Origin: Ramlibacter alkalitolerans
GTDB taxonomy: Bacteria; Pseudomonadota; Gammaproteobacteria; Burkholderiales; Burkholderiaceae_C
Assembly (NCBI RefSeq): GCF_016722765.1
Contig: NZ_JAEQND010000016.1
Coordinates: 1 to 32,500 of the forward strand
Length of the DNA: 32,500 bases
Reading direction: 5' to 3'
The translations under genes were made by a program, and so were the position numbers. Under the pieces are notes generated by a model. The model saw only the letters and a list, made by a program, of their open reading frames with translations. It did no database searches and was not told where the DNA came from. Of the stretch, positions 21,158-28,546 are shown piece by piece; position 1 is the stretch's first letter; each line of letters starts with the position of its first letter.

Positions 21158-21817
21158 GTGCTGCGCGTCCTCACCTCCCTCCTCCTTGCCGCTCCCCTCG
21201 TCGCCCATGCGCTGTGCACCAGCGACGACGTGCCGCCCGTGCACACGCTGGTCGAGCGCTTCACCAGCGCCGACTGCCTGGCGTGCTGGCGCGCTCCGTC
21301 GCCCGCCAGGGCACCCGCCGATGCGCTGGTGCTCGACTGGATCGTGCCGGGCGCCCAGGCCGGTGGCCCTGCCGTCGCCGGCCCGGCGAGCGACGACGCC
21401 CTGGAGCGCCTGGCCTGGCTGCACCACCGCAGCCCCGCCACGATGGAGACGGTCACCAGCCGCCGCGCGGGCACGCCGGCCCGCCTGCGGATCGCCCACG
21501 GCGAAGCCTTCAACGACTACGTCGGCGTGTCGATGGAACTGCAGGCCCCGGGCAGCGAGGCCTGGCACGCCTGGCTGCTGCTGGTGGAACAGATCCCGGC
21601 CGGCGCCGAGGGCTCGCCGGTCGCCCGCAACCTGGTGCGCAAGGTATTCCGGCCCGACGCCTGGGCCAAGCCCCGCCGCGGCGCCGGCCCGCTGGCCGAG
21701 ACGCGCTCGATGCAGGTGCCCCGGGCGACCCGTCCCGACCGGGTGCGGCTGGTCTCGGTACTGCAGGATGGCCGAGGGCGCATCAGGGCTATCACCCAGA
21801 CGGAGTGCCACGAATGA
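21158..21817 (+). CDS. Exported protein with a CxxC motif, unknown function
   Basis: 219 residues from a GTG. A signal peptide (LRVLTSLLLAAPLVAHALC) ends near residue 18. The mature start, VHTLVERFTSADCLACWRAP, recalls the ELFTS-x-GC-xx-C opening of DUF1223 thioredoxin-like proteins, with Cys residues three apart. The later part (ALVLDWIVPG, DYVGVSMELQAPG, AWHAWLLLVEQIP, LVRKVFRPDAW) does not match anything I can name. A periplasmic thiol protein is plausible but weakly supported. It is divergent from uvrD with 58 nt between the starts and ends in a clear terminator. Confidence 0.75.
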   Translation: MLRVLTSLLLAAPLVAHALCTSDDVPPVHTLVERFTSADCLACWRAPSPARAPADALVLDWIVPGAQAGGPAVAGPASDDALERLAWLHHRSPATMETVTSRRAGTPARLRIAHGEAFNDYVGVSMELQAPGSEAWHAWLLLVEQIPAGAEGSPVARNLVRKVFRPDAWAKPRRGAGPLAETRSMQVPRATRPDRVRLVSVLQDGRGRIRAITQTECHE

Positions 21818-21840
21818 CTGCCCGGCCGTAGAATCAATCA

Positions 21841-21870
21841 CCGGGCCCAAGCATTTGTGGCCCGGTTTTT
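21841..21870 (+). terminator. Rho-independent terminator before guaC
   Basis: Stem CCGGGCC (21841-21847) with GGCCCGG (21859-21865), followed by TTTTT. It lies 24 nt after the CxxC protein gene and separates it from guaC. Confidence 0.9.
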
Positions 21871-21955
21871 CGTCTGGGGCCCTCGCGCCCGGCGGCAAGC
21901 CGGTCCCCACAGTCCAAGCGTCCACCTGTTCGACAACAGACCTCCGGAGCCTGGA

Positions 21956-22933
21956 ATGGAAATCTTCGATTACGACAAAGTGCTGCTGCTGCCCCGCAAG
22001 TGCCGCGTGGAAAGCCGCTCGGAATGCGACCCGACCCTCGAGTTCGGCGGCCGCCGCTTCAAGCTGCCGGTGGTGCCGGCCAACATGAAGACCGTGGTCG
22101 ACGAGAAGATCTGCCTGTGGCTGGCCCGCAACGGCTACTTCTACGTGATGCACCGCTTCGACCTGGACAACCTGCAGTTCGTCCGGAAGATGAAGGAGGC
22201 CGGCGCCTTCGCGTCGATCTCCGTGGGCGTCAAGCAGCCGGACTACGACACCATAGACCGCCTTGCCGCGGAGGGCCTGGTGCCGGAATACATCACGATC
22301 GACATCGCGCACGGCCACGCCGACACGGTGAAGAACATGATCTTCCACATCAAGAAGAAGATGCCGCAGGCCTTCGTGATCGCCGGCAACGTCGGCACGC
22401 CGGAAGCGGTGATCGACCTGGAAAACTGGGGCGCCGACGCGACCAAGGTTGGCATCGGCCCGGGCAAGGTCTGCATCACGCGCATGAAGACCGGCTTCGG
22501 CACCGGCGGCTGGCAGCTCTCGGCGCTCAAGTGGTGCGCCCGCGTGGCGACCAAGCCGATCATTGCCGACGGCGGCATCCGCGAGCACGGCGACATCGCC
22601 AAGAGCATCCGTTTCGGCGCCAGCCTGGTGATGGTCGGCTCCATGCTGGCCGGCCACGAGGAGTCGCCCGGCGACACGGTGGAAGTGGAAGGTCGCCTGT
22701 ACAAGGAGTACTACGGCAGCGCCTCGGACTTCAACAAGGGCGAATACAAGCACGTCGAGGGCAAGCGCATCCTCGAGCCGGTCAAGGGCAAGCTGCCCGA
22801 GACCCTGCGCGAGATGGAAGAAGACCTGCAGAGCTCGATCAGCTACGCCGGCGGCACCAAGCTGATGGACATCCGCAAGGTCAACTACGTGATCCTGGGC
22901 GGCGACAACGCGGGCGAGCACCTGCTGATGTAA
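21956..22933 (+). CDS. guaC: GMP reductase
   Basis: 325 residues from the ATG at 21956 (GGAG 6 nt upstream). The TIM-barrel IMPDH/GMPR fold is clear: DYDKVLLLPRKCRVESRSEC, LPVVPANMKTVVDE, ITIDIAHGHADTVKNM, VIAGNVGTPEAVIDLENWGA, the active loop VGIGPGKVCITRMKTGFGT with the catalytic Cys, and PIIADGGIREHGDIAKSIRF. The length and absence of a CBS pair rule out IMP dehydrogenase. It converts GMP to IMP with NADPH in purine salvage. The short type resembles the YumA-like second subclass of GuaC. The 85-nt leader holds an imperfect hairpin (TGGGG/CCCCA enclosing CCGGC/GCCGG), but I do not recognise a known purine riboswitch. Confidence 0.95.
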   Translation: MEIFDYDKVLLLPRKCRVESRSECDPTLEFGGRRFKLPVVPANMKTVVDEKICLWLARNGYFYVMHRFDLDNLQFVRKMKEAGAFASISVGVKQPDYDTIDRLAAEGLVPEYITIDIAHGHADTVKNMIFHIKKKMPQAFVIAGNVGTPEAVIDLENWGADATKVGIGPGKVCITRMKTGFGTGGWQLSALKWCARVATKPIIADGGIREHGDIAKSIRFGASLVMVGSMLAGHEESPGDTVEVEGRLYKEYYGSASDFNKGEYKHVEGKRILEPVKGKLPETLREMEEDLQSSISYAGGTKLMDIRKVNYVILGGDNAGEHLLM

Positions 22934-22947
22934 TTCGCGCTGCGAAT

Positions 22948-23061
22948 GCGGACAGCCGAACGCAGAAGCCGCAAAAGTTCGCAAAAACCGCAAAAGGGTC
23001 CACTGGGGGTCCTTCTGCGGCTTTTGCGAAACTTTTGCGGCTTCTGCGTTCCGGCTGTTGA
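22948..23061. repeat. Long imperfect palindromic element at a convergent gene end, copy B
   Basis: Left arm 22948-22998 (TGCGGACAGCCGAACGCAGA, AGCCGCAAAAGTTCGC, AAAAACCGCAAAAGG) and right arm 23010-23061 (CCTTCTGCGGCTTTTGCG, AAACTTTTGCGGCTTCTGCG, TTCCGGCTGTTG) are near reverse complements around an 11-nt centre. It fills the space between convergent guaC and the hydrolase, and shares its sequence words with copy A at 12581-12775. Confidence 0.85.
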
Positions 23062-23073
23062 AGTGAAGGTGGA

Positions 23074-23925
23074 TCAGGCCCGCAGCAAGTCCAGCGCCAG
23101 CTGGTGCAGGCGGTGGCTCGGTTCGACGAGGGCGTCGAGCACGCTGAAGTGGTGCAGTGCCGGCAGCACCTCGCACACCGGAACGCGGCGGGCGCCCCAG
23201 GATTCCTGGATCAGGCGGTTCTGGCGGTGGAACTCCGCGCTTTCGTCGCCGCCCGCGACCGAATAGAGCGTGCCGCTGCGCGGCGCCGGCAGGCGCGCCG
23301 GGCTGGCCTGCTCCACCTGCTCCGGCGTGAGCTGCAGGGTCCCCTGCAGGAAAGGCGTGTGCATGATCGGCTCGAGGTCGTGCAGGCCGGAAATCGACAG
23401 CGCGCCGCGCACGGTATCGCGCGGCAGCCCCGCGTCGAGCTGCGGCCACAGGCAGGTGAGCAGCATCGCCGCCAGGTGCCCGCCCGCGGAATGGCCGGCC
23501 ACGACGATCCGGCGCGGGTCGCCGCCGAAGCGGCGCGCGTTGCGCCAGGTCCAGGCCACGGCGCGTGCCATCTGCAGCGTGATCTGCGGAATCGTGACCG
23601 CCGGCGCCAGCGCGTAGTTCGGCACCACCACGCAGGCGTTGTGCCGCGTGAAGGCCGGAGCGACGAAGGAATGGTCGCTCTTGTCCAGCGCGCGCCAGTA
23701 GCCGCCGTGGATGAACACCAGCACCGGCCCGCCCCCCTGCTCCGCCGGGAAGACGTCGAGCGTCTCGCCGGGCTCGGTGCCATACGCGATGTCCAGCTCG
23801 CACCGAAGCTCGCCGCGCGCCTTGCCCGACTCTGCCGCCCAGCGGGCAAGGTAGTCCGCATGGTCCGGCACCAGCGCCCGGTTGTTGTACATCCGGTCGC
23901 ACCAGTCCCCGTCACCCCTGTTCAT
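23074..23925 (-). CDS. Alpha/beta hydrolase, kynurenine formamidase-like
   Basis: 283 residues. The segment DRMYNNRALVPDHADYLARW and the catalytic parts VLVFIHGGYWRALDKSDHSF (oxyanion loop HGGYW), AGHSAGGHLAAMLL (nucleophile Ser) and LHHFSVLDAL (catalytic His) place it in the hormone-sensitive-lipase-like group that includes eukaryotic-type kynurenine formamidase and related carboxylesterases. It lacks a signal peptide and is presumably cytoplasmic. The ATG at 23925 has AAAGGAGC 9 nt upstream; a longer start at 23970 has none. It is divergent from a GntR regulator with a strong operator-like palindrome between, so it may belong to the same regulon as the dioxygenase-oxidoreductase operon. The substrate (formyl-kynurenine or another ester) cannot be told. 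Confidence 0.85.
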   Translation of the reverse strand: MNRGDGDWCDRMYNNRALVPDHADYLARWAAESGKARGELRCELDIAYGTEPGETLDVFPAEQGGGPVLVFIHGGYWRALDKSDHSFVAPAFTRHNACVVVPNYALAPAVTIPQITLQMARAVAWTWRNARRFGGDPRRIVVAGHSAGGHLAAMLLTCLWPQLDAGLPRDTVRGALSISGLHDLEPIMHTPFLQGTLQLTPEQVEQASPARLPAPRSGTLYSVAGGDESAEFHRQNRLIQESWGARRVPVCEVLPALHHFSVLDALVEPSHRLHQLALDLLRA

Positions 23926-24001
23926 AGCCACTGCTCCTTTTACCCCACCCCTTTTGCAACATCCTGTCACAATTTGTCAGCCTACGGTTGAGAGCGTCAG
24001 T

Positions 24002-24033
24002 TTGACGTAAACGTATTCGGTATACAGAATACG
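24002..24033 (+). promoter_or_regulatory. Promoter overlapped by a 22-bp operator-like palindrome
   Basis: TTGACG (24002-24007), 17 nt, CAGAAT (24025-24030) form a sigma-70-type promoter for the GntR gene. CGTATTC-G-GTATAC-A-GAATACG (24012-24033) is a palindrome with only one mismatched pair and covers the -10 box. The size and place suit a FadR/GntR-family dimer site and negative autoregulation. The divergent hydrolase start is 87 nt away. Confidence 0.7.
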
Positions 24034-24039
24034 CAGCCC

Positions 24040-24735
24040 ATGGCAGCCCAACTCGTGCAGCTCGAAGCGACGCCCGACCTCGTCGAGCGCGTCTATCGCA
24101 CGCTCGGTGACGCGATCAGCGGCGGCTCGCTCGCGCCCGGACAGCGCATCAGGCAGGAGGAGATCGCGCAGCAGCTCGCCGTCTCGCGGCAGCCCGTGCT
24201 GCAGGCCCTTCGCCTGCTCAAGCGCGACGGCTTCGTCGAGGACGCCCCAGGCCGCGGCCTGCAGGTGGCCGCCCTCGATGCCCAGTGGATCCGCAACGTC
24301 TACCAGGTGCGCGGCGCGCTCGATGCGCTCGCCGCGCGCCTCGCCGCGGAGCGGCGCTTCCGCATCGCGCCCGCGCTGCTGCAGGCCGGGCGCCGTGCGG
24401 CGCGCGGCGACGACGTCACGGCCATGATCGATGCCGACCTGGCTTTCCACGTCGCCCTCTACCGCGCCGCCGGCAACCCGTTGATCGAGGAAAGTGCGCA
24501 GCTCCACTGGCGCCACCTGCGGCGCGTGATGGGTGCGGTGCTGCAGCAGCTGCCCCAGCGCGAACAGGTCTGGGACGAACACGAGGCGATCGCGCAGGCG
24601 ATCGCCGGCGGCCGCGCGGCCGAGGCCGCGCGCCTGATCGAGGACCACGGCCGCCACGCCAGCGACAAGCTTTCCGAGGGCCTGGACCAGGTCCTCCATC
24701 CCGCGGCCGCGCCCGACCCCAGGAGACAACCGTGA
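24040..24735 (+). CDS. GntR-family transcriptional regulator (FadR/FCD subfamily)
   Basis: 231 residues. An N-terminal winged helix (about 12-75: LVERVYRTLGDAISGGSLAP, GQRIRQEEIAQQLAVSRQPV, ALRLLKRDGFVEDAPGRGLQ) matches GntR. The C-terminal all-helical FCD ligand domain shows VYQVRGALDALAARLAAERR, DADLAFHVALYRAAGNPLIE, and H-x-x-L/H-x-x-I residues (WRHLRRVMGAV, WDEHEAIAQAI, EDHGRHASDKL), compatible with the usual metal-His site. It probably represses the operon it heads and itself, with an acid metabolite as inducer. Its TGA overlaps the GTG of the dioxygenase gene. Confidence 0.93.
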   Translation: MAAQLVQLEATPDLVERVYRTLGDAISGGSLAPGQRIRQEEIAQQLAVSRQPVLQALRLLKRDGFVEDAPGRGLQVAALDAQWIRNVYQVRGALDALAARLAAERRFRIAPALLQAGRRAARGDDVTAMIDADLAFHVALYRAAGNPLIEESAQLHWRHLRRVMGAVLQQLPQREQVWDEHEAIAQAIAGGRAAEAARLIEDHGRHASDKLSEGLDQVLHPAAAPDPRRQP

Positions 24736-25634
24736 GACTCACCCCCGCCCAACGCGAACAGTTCGACCGCGACGGCTACCTGTTCTTCCCCGGCCTGTTC
24801 AGCCCCGAGGAGACCCGCACGCTCAACACCGCCGTGCCGGCGCTCTATGCCCGGCGCGAAGCCTTCAACGTGCGCGAGAAGGGCAGCGACGCGGTGCGCA
24901 CCAACTTCGCCGCGCACCTGTACAGCGAGCCCTTCGCCCGGCTGGCGCGCCACCCCCGCATGGTGCAGCCGGTGATGGACCTCTTCGACGAGGAGGTCTA
25001 CATGCACCAGTTCAAGATCAACGGCAAGATGGCCTTCGAGGGCGACGTCTGGCAGTGGCACCAGGACTACGGCACCTGGTTGAACGACGACATGATGCCC
25101 ACCGAGCGGGCGATGAACGTCGCCATCTTCCTGGACGACGTCAACGAGTTCAACGGCCCGCTGATGTTCATCCCCGGCAGCCACAGGAAGGGCGTGGTCG
25201 AGGCGAGGCACGACCTCACCACCACCAGCTATCCGCTGTGGACCGTCTCCGGCGAACTGATCGCGCAGCTGGTCGAACGCGCCGGCGGCAGGAACGGCGG
25301 CATCGTCAGCCCCAAGGGCCCGGCCGGCTCCATGATCCTGTTCCACAGCTGCCTGGTGCACGCGTCGACCAGCAACCTGTCGCCGTGGAACCGGGTGAGC
25401 GTGTACCTGAGCCTGTGCGCCGTCTCCAACCACATCCGCCGCTTCAAGCGGCCCGAATACATCGCGCACCGCGACTTCACGCCCATCGCCTGCCTGCCGG
25501 ACGACTGCCTGCTGCAGCCCTACCCGGTGGACCTGCCCTGGAAGGACGGCATGCCGGCCAGTGCGCTCGCCACGTCCTCCGACACCATCGACCCGATCAA
25601 CACAGAGACGGCGCGAGCCGTCATCCCCGCGTAG
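24732..25634 (+). CDS. Phytanoyl-CoA dioxygenase (PhyH)-family Fe(II)/2-oxoglutarate enzyme
   Basis: 300 residues from a GTG overlapping the regulator's stop (GTGA), AGGAGA upstream. RLTPAQREQFDRDGYLFFPG is the usual PhyH opening. The metal triad can be placed: His and Asp in WQWHQDYGTW (H-x-D) and the distal His in LFHSCLVHASTSNLSPWNRV, with Arg as likely 2-oxoglutarate anchor. FIPGSHRKGVVEARHD and RAMNVAIFLDDVNEFNGPLM also match. The group resembles ectoine hydroxylase (EctD/ThpD)-type proteins, but no ectoine genes are here. The last residues, TETARAVIPA, are encoded by part of a dispersed repeat, so the native C-terminus may have been changed. It is followed 21 nt on by the oxidoreductase gene. 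Confidence 0.9.
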   Translation: MRLTPAQREQFDRDGYLFFPGLFSPEETRTLNTAVPALYARREAFNVREKGSDAVRTNFAAHLYSEPFARLARHPRMVQPVMDLFDEEVYMHQFKINGKMAFEGDVWQWHQDYGTWLNDDMMPTERAMNVAIFLDDVNEFNGPLMFIPGSHRKGVVEARHDLTTTSYPLWTVSGELIAQLVERAGGRNGGIVSPKGPAGSMILFHSCLVHASTSNLSPWNRVSVYLSLCAVSNHIRRFKRPEYIAHRDFTPIACLPDDCLLQPYPVDLPWKDGMPASALATSSDTIDPINTETARAVIPA

Positions 25635-25638
25635 GCGA
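25617..25638. repeat. Partial dispersed repeat at the end of the PhyH gene
   Basis: CCGTCATCCCCGCGTAGGCGA lies across the stop codon of the PhyH-type gene. It is the CATCCCCGC-GTAGGCGGGG type of palindrome, here with its right half decayed, and related to the element at 18694-18721. Confidence 0.5.
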
Positions 25639-25655
25639 GGCCCAGGAGAAGTTCC

Positions 25656-26996
25656 ATGTCCCTGCACGCGAAACTCCAGCAACGCGCCTCCGAGGGCAAG
25701 CCGATCCGCGTCGGCCTGATCGGCGCCGGCAAGTTCGGCTCCATGTACCTCGCGCAGGTGCCCAACACCCCCGGCGTGCACCTGGCCGCCATCGCGGACC
25801 TGTCGCCGACCGGCGCACGCAACAACCTCGCGCGCGTCGGCTGGAAGGCGGAGCGTACGCAGGCCAGCTCCATCGACGAGGCGCTCAGGACCGGCGCCAC
25901 GCACGTCGGCGAGGACTGGGAGGCCCTGGTGCGCCATCCCGCGATCGACGTGGTGGTCGAGTGCACGGGGCACCCGATCGCCGCCGTCGACCACTGCCTG
26001 CAGGCCTTCGCCCACCGCAAGCACGTGGTCAACGTGACGGTGGAGGCCGATGCGTTCTGCGGTCCGCTGCTGGCGCGCAGGGCGGCCGAAGCGGGCGTCG
26101 TCTACTCGCTGGCCTTCGGTGACCAGCCGGCGCTGATCTGCGACCTGGTCGACTGGGCACGCACCTGCGGCTTCCCCGTGGTGGCCGCCGGCCGCGGCCA
26201 CAAGTGGCTGCCGCACTTCAGCGAATCGACGCCCGAGACGGTGTGGAACAACTGGGGCCTCACGCCGGAGCAGGCGCAGCGCGGCGGCCTCAACCCCAAG
26301 ATGTTCAACAGCTTCCTCGACGGCTCCAAGCCCTCGATCGAGAGCACCGCGGTGGCCAACGCCACCGGCCTGTCGGTGCCCTCCAACGGCCTGCTCTACC
26401 CGCCGGCCAGCATCGAGGACATCCCCTTCGTCACGCGTCCGCGCTCCGAAGGCGGCGTGCTCGAACGCAAGGGCATGGTGGAAGTGATCTCCTCGCTGGA
26501 GGCCGACGGCCGCGCGATTCCGTACGAGATCCGCATGGGCGTGTGGGTCACCGTGGAAGGCGAGACGGAATACATCCGGAACTGCTTCGAGGAATACAAG
26601 GCGCACACCGATCCGGGCGGCCGCTACTTCACGCTGTACAAGCGCTGGCACCTGATCGGGCTGGAAGTGGGCGTGTCGGTCGCCAGCGTCGCGCTGCGCG
26701 GCGAGGGCACAGGCGTGCCGAACTGCTGGAACGCCGACGTGGTGGCCACCGCGAAGCGCGACCTGCAGCCCGGGGAAGTGCTCGACGGCGAGGGCGGCTA
26801 CACGGTGTGGGGCAAGCTGCTGCCGGCCGACGCCTCGGTGCGCATGGGCGGGCTGCCGCTGGGCCTGGCGCACGACGTGAAGCTGGTGCGCGCCGTGAAG
26901 AAGGGCCAGAGCCTGAGCTGGGCCGACGTGGCGATGGACACGAGCACGCACGCGTACCGGATCCGGCGCGAAATGGAGTCGCTGTTCGCACGCTGA
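25656..26996 (+). CDS. NAD(P)-dependent, homoserine-dehydrogenase-like oxidoreductase with a C-terminal SAF domain
   Basis: 446 residues; CAGGAGAAG precedes the ATG at 25656. The Rossmann fold is clear: IRVGLIGAGKFGSMYLAQVP, AAIADLSPTGARNNL, DVVVECTGHPIAAVDHCLQA, HVVNVTVEADAFCGPLLARR. A middle catalytic domain (about 145-350) has YSLAFGDQPALICDLVDWAR, RGHKWLPHFSESTPETVWNN and KMFNSFLDGSKPSIESTAVA. The last ~90 residues (AKRDLQPGEVLDGEGGYTVW, LPLGLAHDVKLVRAVKKGQS) form a SAF domain. The combination is known in uncharacterised homoserine-dehydrogenase-like proteins. It may oxidise the product of the PhyH enzyme upstream, as both are in one operon under the GntR regulator; the substrate is unknown. 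Confidence 0.88.
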   Translation: MSLHAKLQQRASEGKPIRVGLIGAGKFGSMYLAQVPNTPGVHLAAIADLSPTGARNNLARVGWKAERTQASSIDEALRTGATHVGEDWEALVRHPAIDVVVECTGHPIAAVDHCLQAFAHRKHVVNVTVEADAFCGPLLARRAAEAGVVYSLAFGDQPALICDLVDWARTCGFPVVAAGRGHKWLPHFSESTPETVWNNWGLTPEQAQRGGLNPKMFNSFLDGSKPSIESTAVANATGLSVPSNGLLYPPASIEDIPFVTRPRSEGGVLERKGMVEVISSLEADGRAIPYEIRMGVWVTVEGETEYIRNCFEEYKAHTDPGGRYFTLYKRWHLIGLEVGVSVASVALRGEGTGVPNCWNADVVATAKRDLQPGEVLDGEGGYTVWGKLLPADASVRMGGLPLGLAHDVKLVRAVKKGQSLSWADVAMDTSTHAYRIRREMESLFAR

Positions 26997-27048
26997 CGGC
27001 GATCCACTCATTGCAACGGGGTCGCGCAAAGTGCTGCGCGGCTTTTGC

Positions 27049-27054
27049 TACAAT
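27049..27054 (+). promoter_or_regulatory. -10 box of the tRNA operon
   Basis: TACAAT lies 12 nt before the first base of tRNA-Ala. No good -35 is seen at the usual spacing. Confidence 0.45.
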
Positions 27055-27066
27055 GGCGTTCGTTGT

Positions 27067-27142
<76 letters not shown>

Positions 27143-27152
27143 CAATTCCCGG

Positions 27153-27228
27153 GGGTTCTTAGCTCAGTTGGTAGAGCAGCGGACTCTTAATCCGTAGGTC
27201 GTAGGTTCGAATCCTACAGGACCCACCA
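27153..27228 (+). tRNA. tRNA-Lys(CTT)
   Basis: A 76-nt cloverleaf: acceptor GGGTTCT with AGGACCC, D-arm GCTC/GAGC, anticodon stem GCGGA/TCCGT with loop CTCTTAA (anticodon CTT, read AAG), T-arm GTAGG-TTCGAAT-CCTAC, encoded CCA at 27226-27228. Co-transcribed with tRNA-Ala and followed by a strong terminator. Confidence 0.96.
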
Positions 27229-27241
27229 CCCGGACAAAATG

Positions 27242-27274
27242 AAAAGCCGCTACGGAATCCGTAGCGGCTTTTTT
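27242..27274 (+). terminator. Rho-independent terminator of the tRNA operon
   Basis: AAGCCGCTACGG (27244-27255) pairs with CCGTAGCGGCTT (27259-27270), 3-nt loop, followed by a run of T to 27274. Confidence 0.95.
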
Positions 27275-27295
27275 CCTGGGGCTGTCGGAAACGAC

Positions 27296-27313
27296 GGGGC
27301 ACTCGCGTGCCCC
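27296..27313. terminator. Hairpin at the end of the exported WVPGHW protein gene
   Basis: GGGGCAC-TCGC-GTGCCCC, a 7-bp perfect stem. It lies 20 nt beyond the stop codon of the minus-strand gene ending at 27334. No clean T-run follows on that strand, so termination is likely but unproven. Confidence 0.5.
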
Positions 27314-27333
27314 TTTCCGTGGCTCACTCCCGA

Positions 27334-27690
27334 TCAGTGACCCGGCTCCCAGTGCCCCGGCACCCACGTCGAGACGCCGTTCTGGATCTCGAAGTGGCCT
27401 GCGTTCCAGCGGTCCCCATCCTGCGGACCCGCGATCTGGATCTGCGCCGGCGGACCGCCCAGCACCGCCGTCGAGTTCGACGGGGCGATGGCGATCGCTG
27501 GCCGCTCCTGGGCCAATTGCGCCTGGTATTCGCGCTGCGCCTGGTCGCCCTGGTTGTTCGCGGCTGCCGCACCCGCCCCCGCCAGTGCGGCGAGGCCTGC
27601 CGCCACGGCAGGCGCGAAGGCATGGGCGCTGCCCACGGCGAACAGGCTCCCTGCGGTGGCCAGTGCTGCAATCAATTTGTTGTGCTTCAT
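27334..27690 (-). CDS. Small exported protein with a WVPGHW motif
   Basis: 118 residues. GAGGAGAG lies 7 nt before the ATG. The signal peptide is MKHNKLIAALATAGSLFAVG with cleavage after SAHA. An Ala/Gly-rich helix (VAAGLAALAGAGAAAANNQG) and a polar linker (QAQREYQAQLAQERPAIAIA) follow. The C-terminus DRWNAGHFEIQNGVSTWVPG ends in HWEPGH, a pattern like the repeated W-x-P-G-x-W units of YXWGXW-type exported proteins that occur in outer-layer proteins. The partner and function are unknown. It is convergent with the tRNA operon. Confidence 0.78.
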   Translation of the reverse strand: MKHNKLIAALATAGSLFAVGSAHAFAPAVAAGLAALAGAGAAAANNQGDQAQREYQAQLAQERPAIAIAPSNSTAVLGGPPAQIQIAGPQDGDRWNAGHFEIQNGVSTWVPGHWEPGH

Positions 27691-27884
27691 GTCGATCTCT
27701 CCTCAAAAGGACATGGCCACAGCATCCGGTCGAGCACCGGCCAGGGCAGTCGGCCCACGGCGAGGGTCGGAGTGGGACTCCTCGGGCGAGCCGTGTGGCA
27801 GGCGAACCGGCAAGATCCCGTGCCGAGCCTTCGAAGCTCAGCGTCCAAGGAGTGGCGGCCGGCCGCCTGTCCTGCAGCCGGCCT

Positions 27885-28292
27885 TCAGCGGCCGGCCTCG
27901 ATTTCCGAGGCCCGCGGGCACTGGGCCGGGTTCTGCGACTGCGCCGTGTCGAGCTCGCCCTCGCGGTACGTGCAGTCGTACGCCGCCCCGTTCGGCACGC
28001 GCCCGGTGAGGCGGCGCACCCGGCCGCCTTCGTAGTAATAAGTGGCGAGGACCTGCATCGCCTCGGGCCGGGCGCGTTCGCCCCACCAGACCCGCTGGCA
28101 GCCGGTGACGCCGCGGGCCATCACCGGCGGCCAGGTGGCGATGTCCATCCGGTCGCGAACGCCGAAGACGGCCCCCGGCGGCACCGCGGCGCGTTCGCAG
28201 TCCGCACCGGCGACGGCGCGCCCCGTCAGCGCCGTGCCGCAACCGGCCAGGAGGAGGGAGGAAGCAAGGGAAAGCGCAAGGATGATCCGCAT
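27885..28292 (-). CDS. Predicted lipoprotein, unknown function
   Basis: 135 residues from the ATG at 28292. MRIILALSLASSLLLAGCGT is a typical type II signal peptide with lipobox LLAGC, so Cys-18 should be lipidated. Residue +2 is Gly, which favours sorting to the outer membrane. The mature part has Cys residues in GADCERA, GCQRVW, YDCTY and QCPRA, suggesting disulphides, and aromatic beta-type segments (QVLATYYYEGGRVRRLTGRV). I do not recognise a family. The upstream open frame (to 28382) has no good start. It is divergent from the DUF3348 operon. Confidence 0.78.
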   Translation of the reverse strand: MRIILALSLASSLLLAGCGTALTGRAVAGADCERAAVPPGAVFGVRDRMDIATWPPVMARGVTGCQRVWWGERARPEAMQVLATYYYEGGRVRRLTGRVPNGAAYDCTYREGELDTAQSQNPAQCPRASEIEAGR

Positions 28293-28546
28293 GGCTGTCG
28301 GACCCGCCAGGAAGGCGGGCGTTGTCAGGGTGCGGACCAGCGTAGCACTTGCGCCCGCGCCCGGGGGCCGGGAAAAGTGCACGGCGGCCGGCCGGCTCCG
28401 GCGGGGCTGGCGGGGGCGCCGGCCGGATCGTTTCTAATACGGGTTCCGCCACGGCTTTCGCGCGGACATCCGCCGCCGGGCGCCGGCCTTGCGCCACCCC
28501 CCTTGTTTCGGAATGTGCATCGCACCGCATGGTGCGGAGGATCCTT

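Noticed and set aside
21871..21955. A purine riboswitch in the guaC leader
   Set aside because: A hairpin can be drawn, but the conserved loop bases of known purine riboswitches are not recognisable.
20558..23902. A 1114-codon minus-strand frame
   Set aside because: It crosses uvrD and the hydrolase in shifted frames, lies antisense to guaC and runs through a palindromic repeat. No protein family fits.
24459..27029. An 856-codon minus-strand frame
   Set aside because: Antisense to the GntR/PhyH/oxidoreductase operon, whose three proteins are clearly recognisable.
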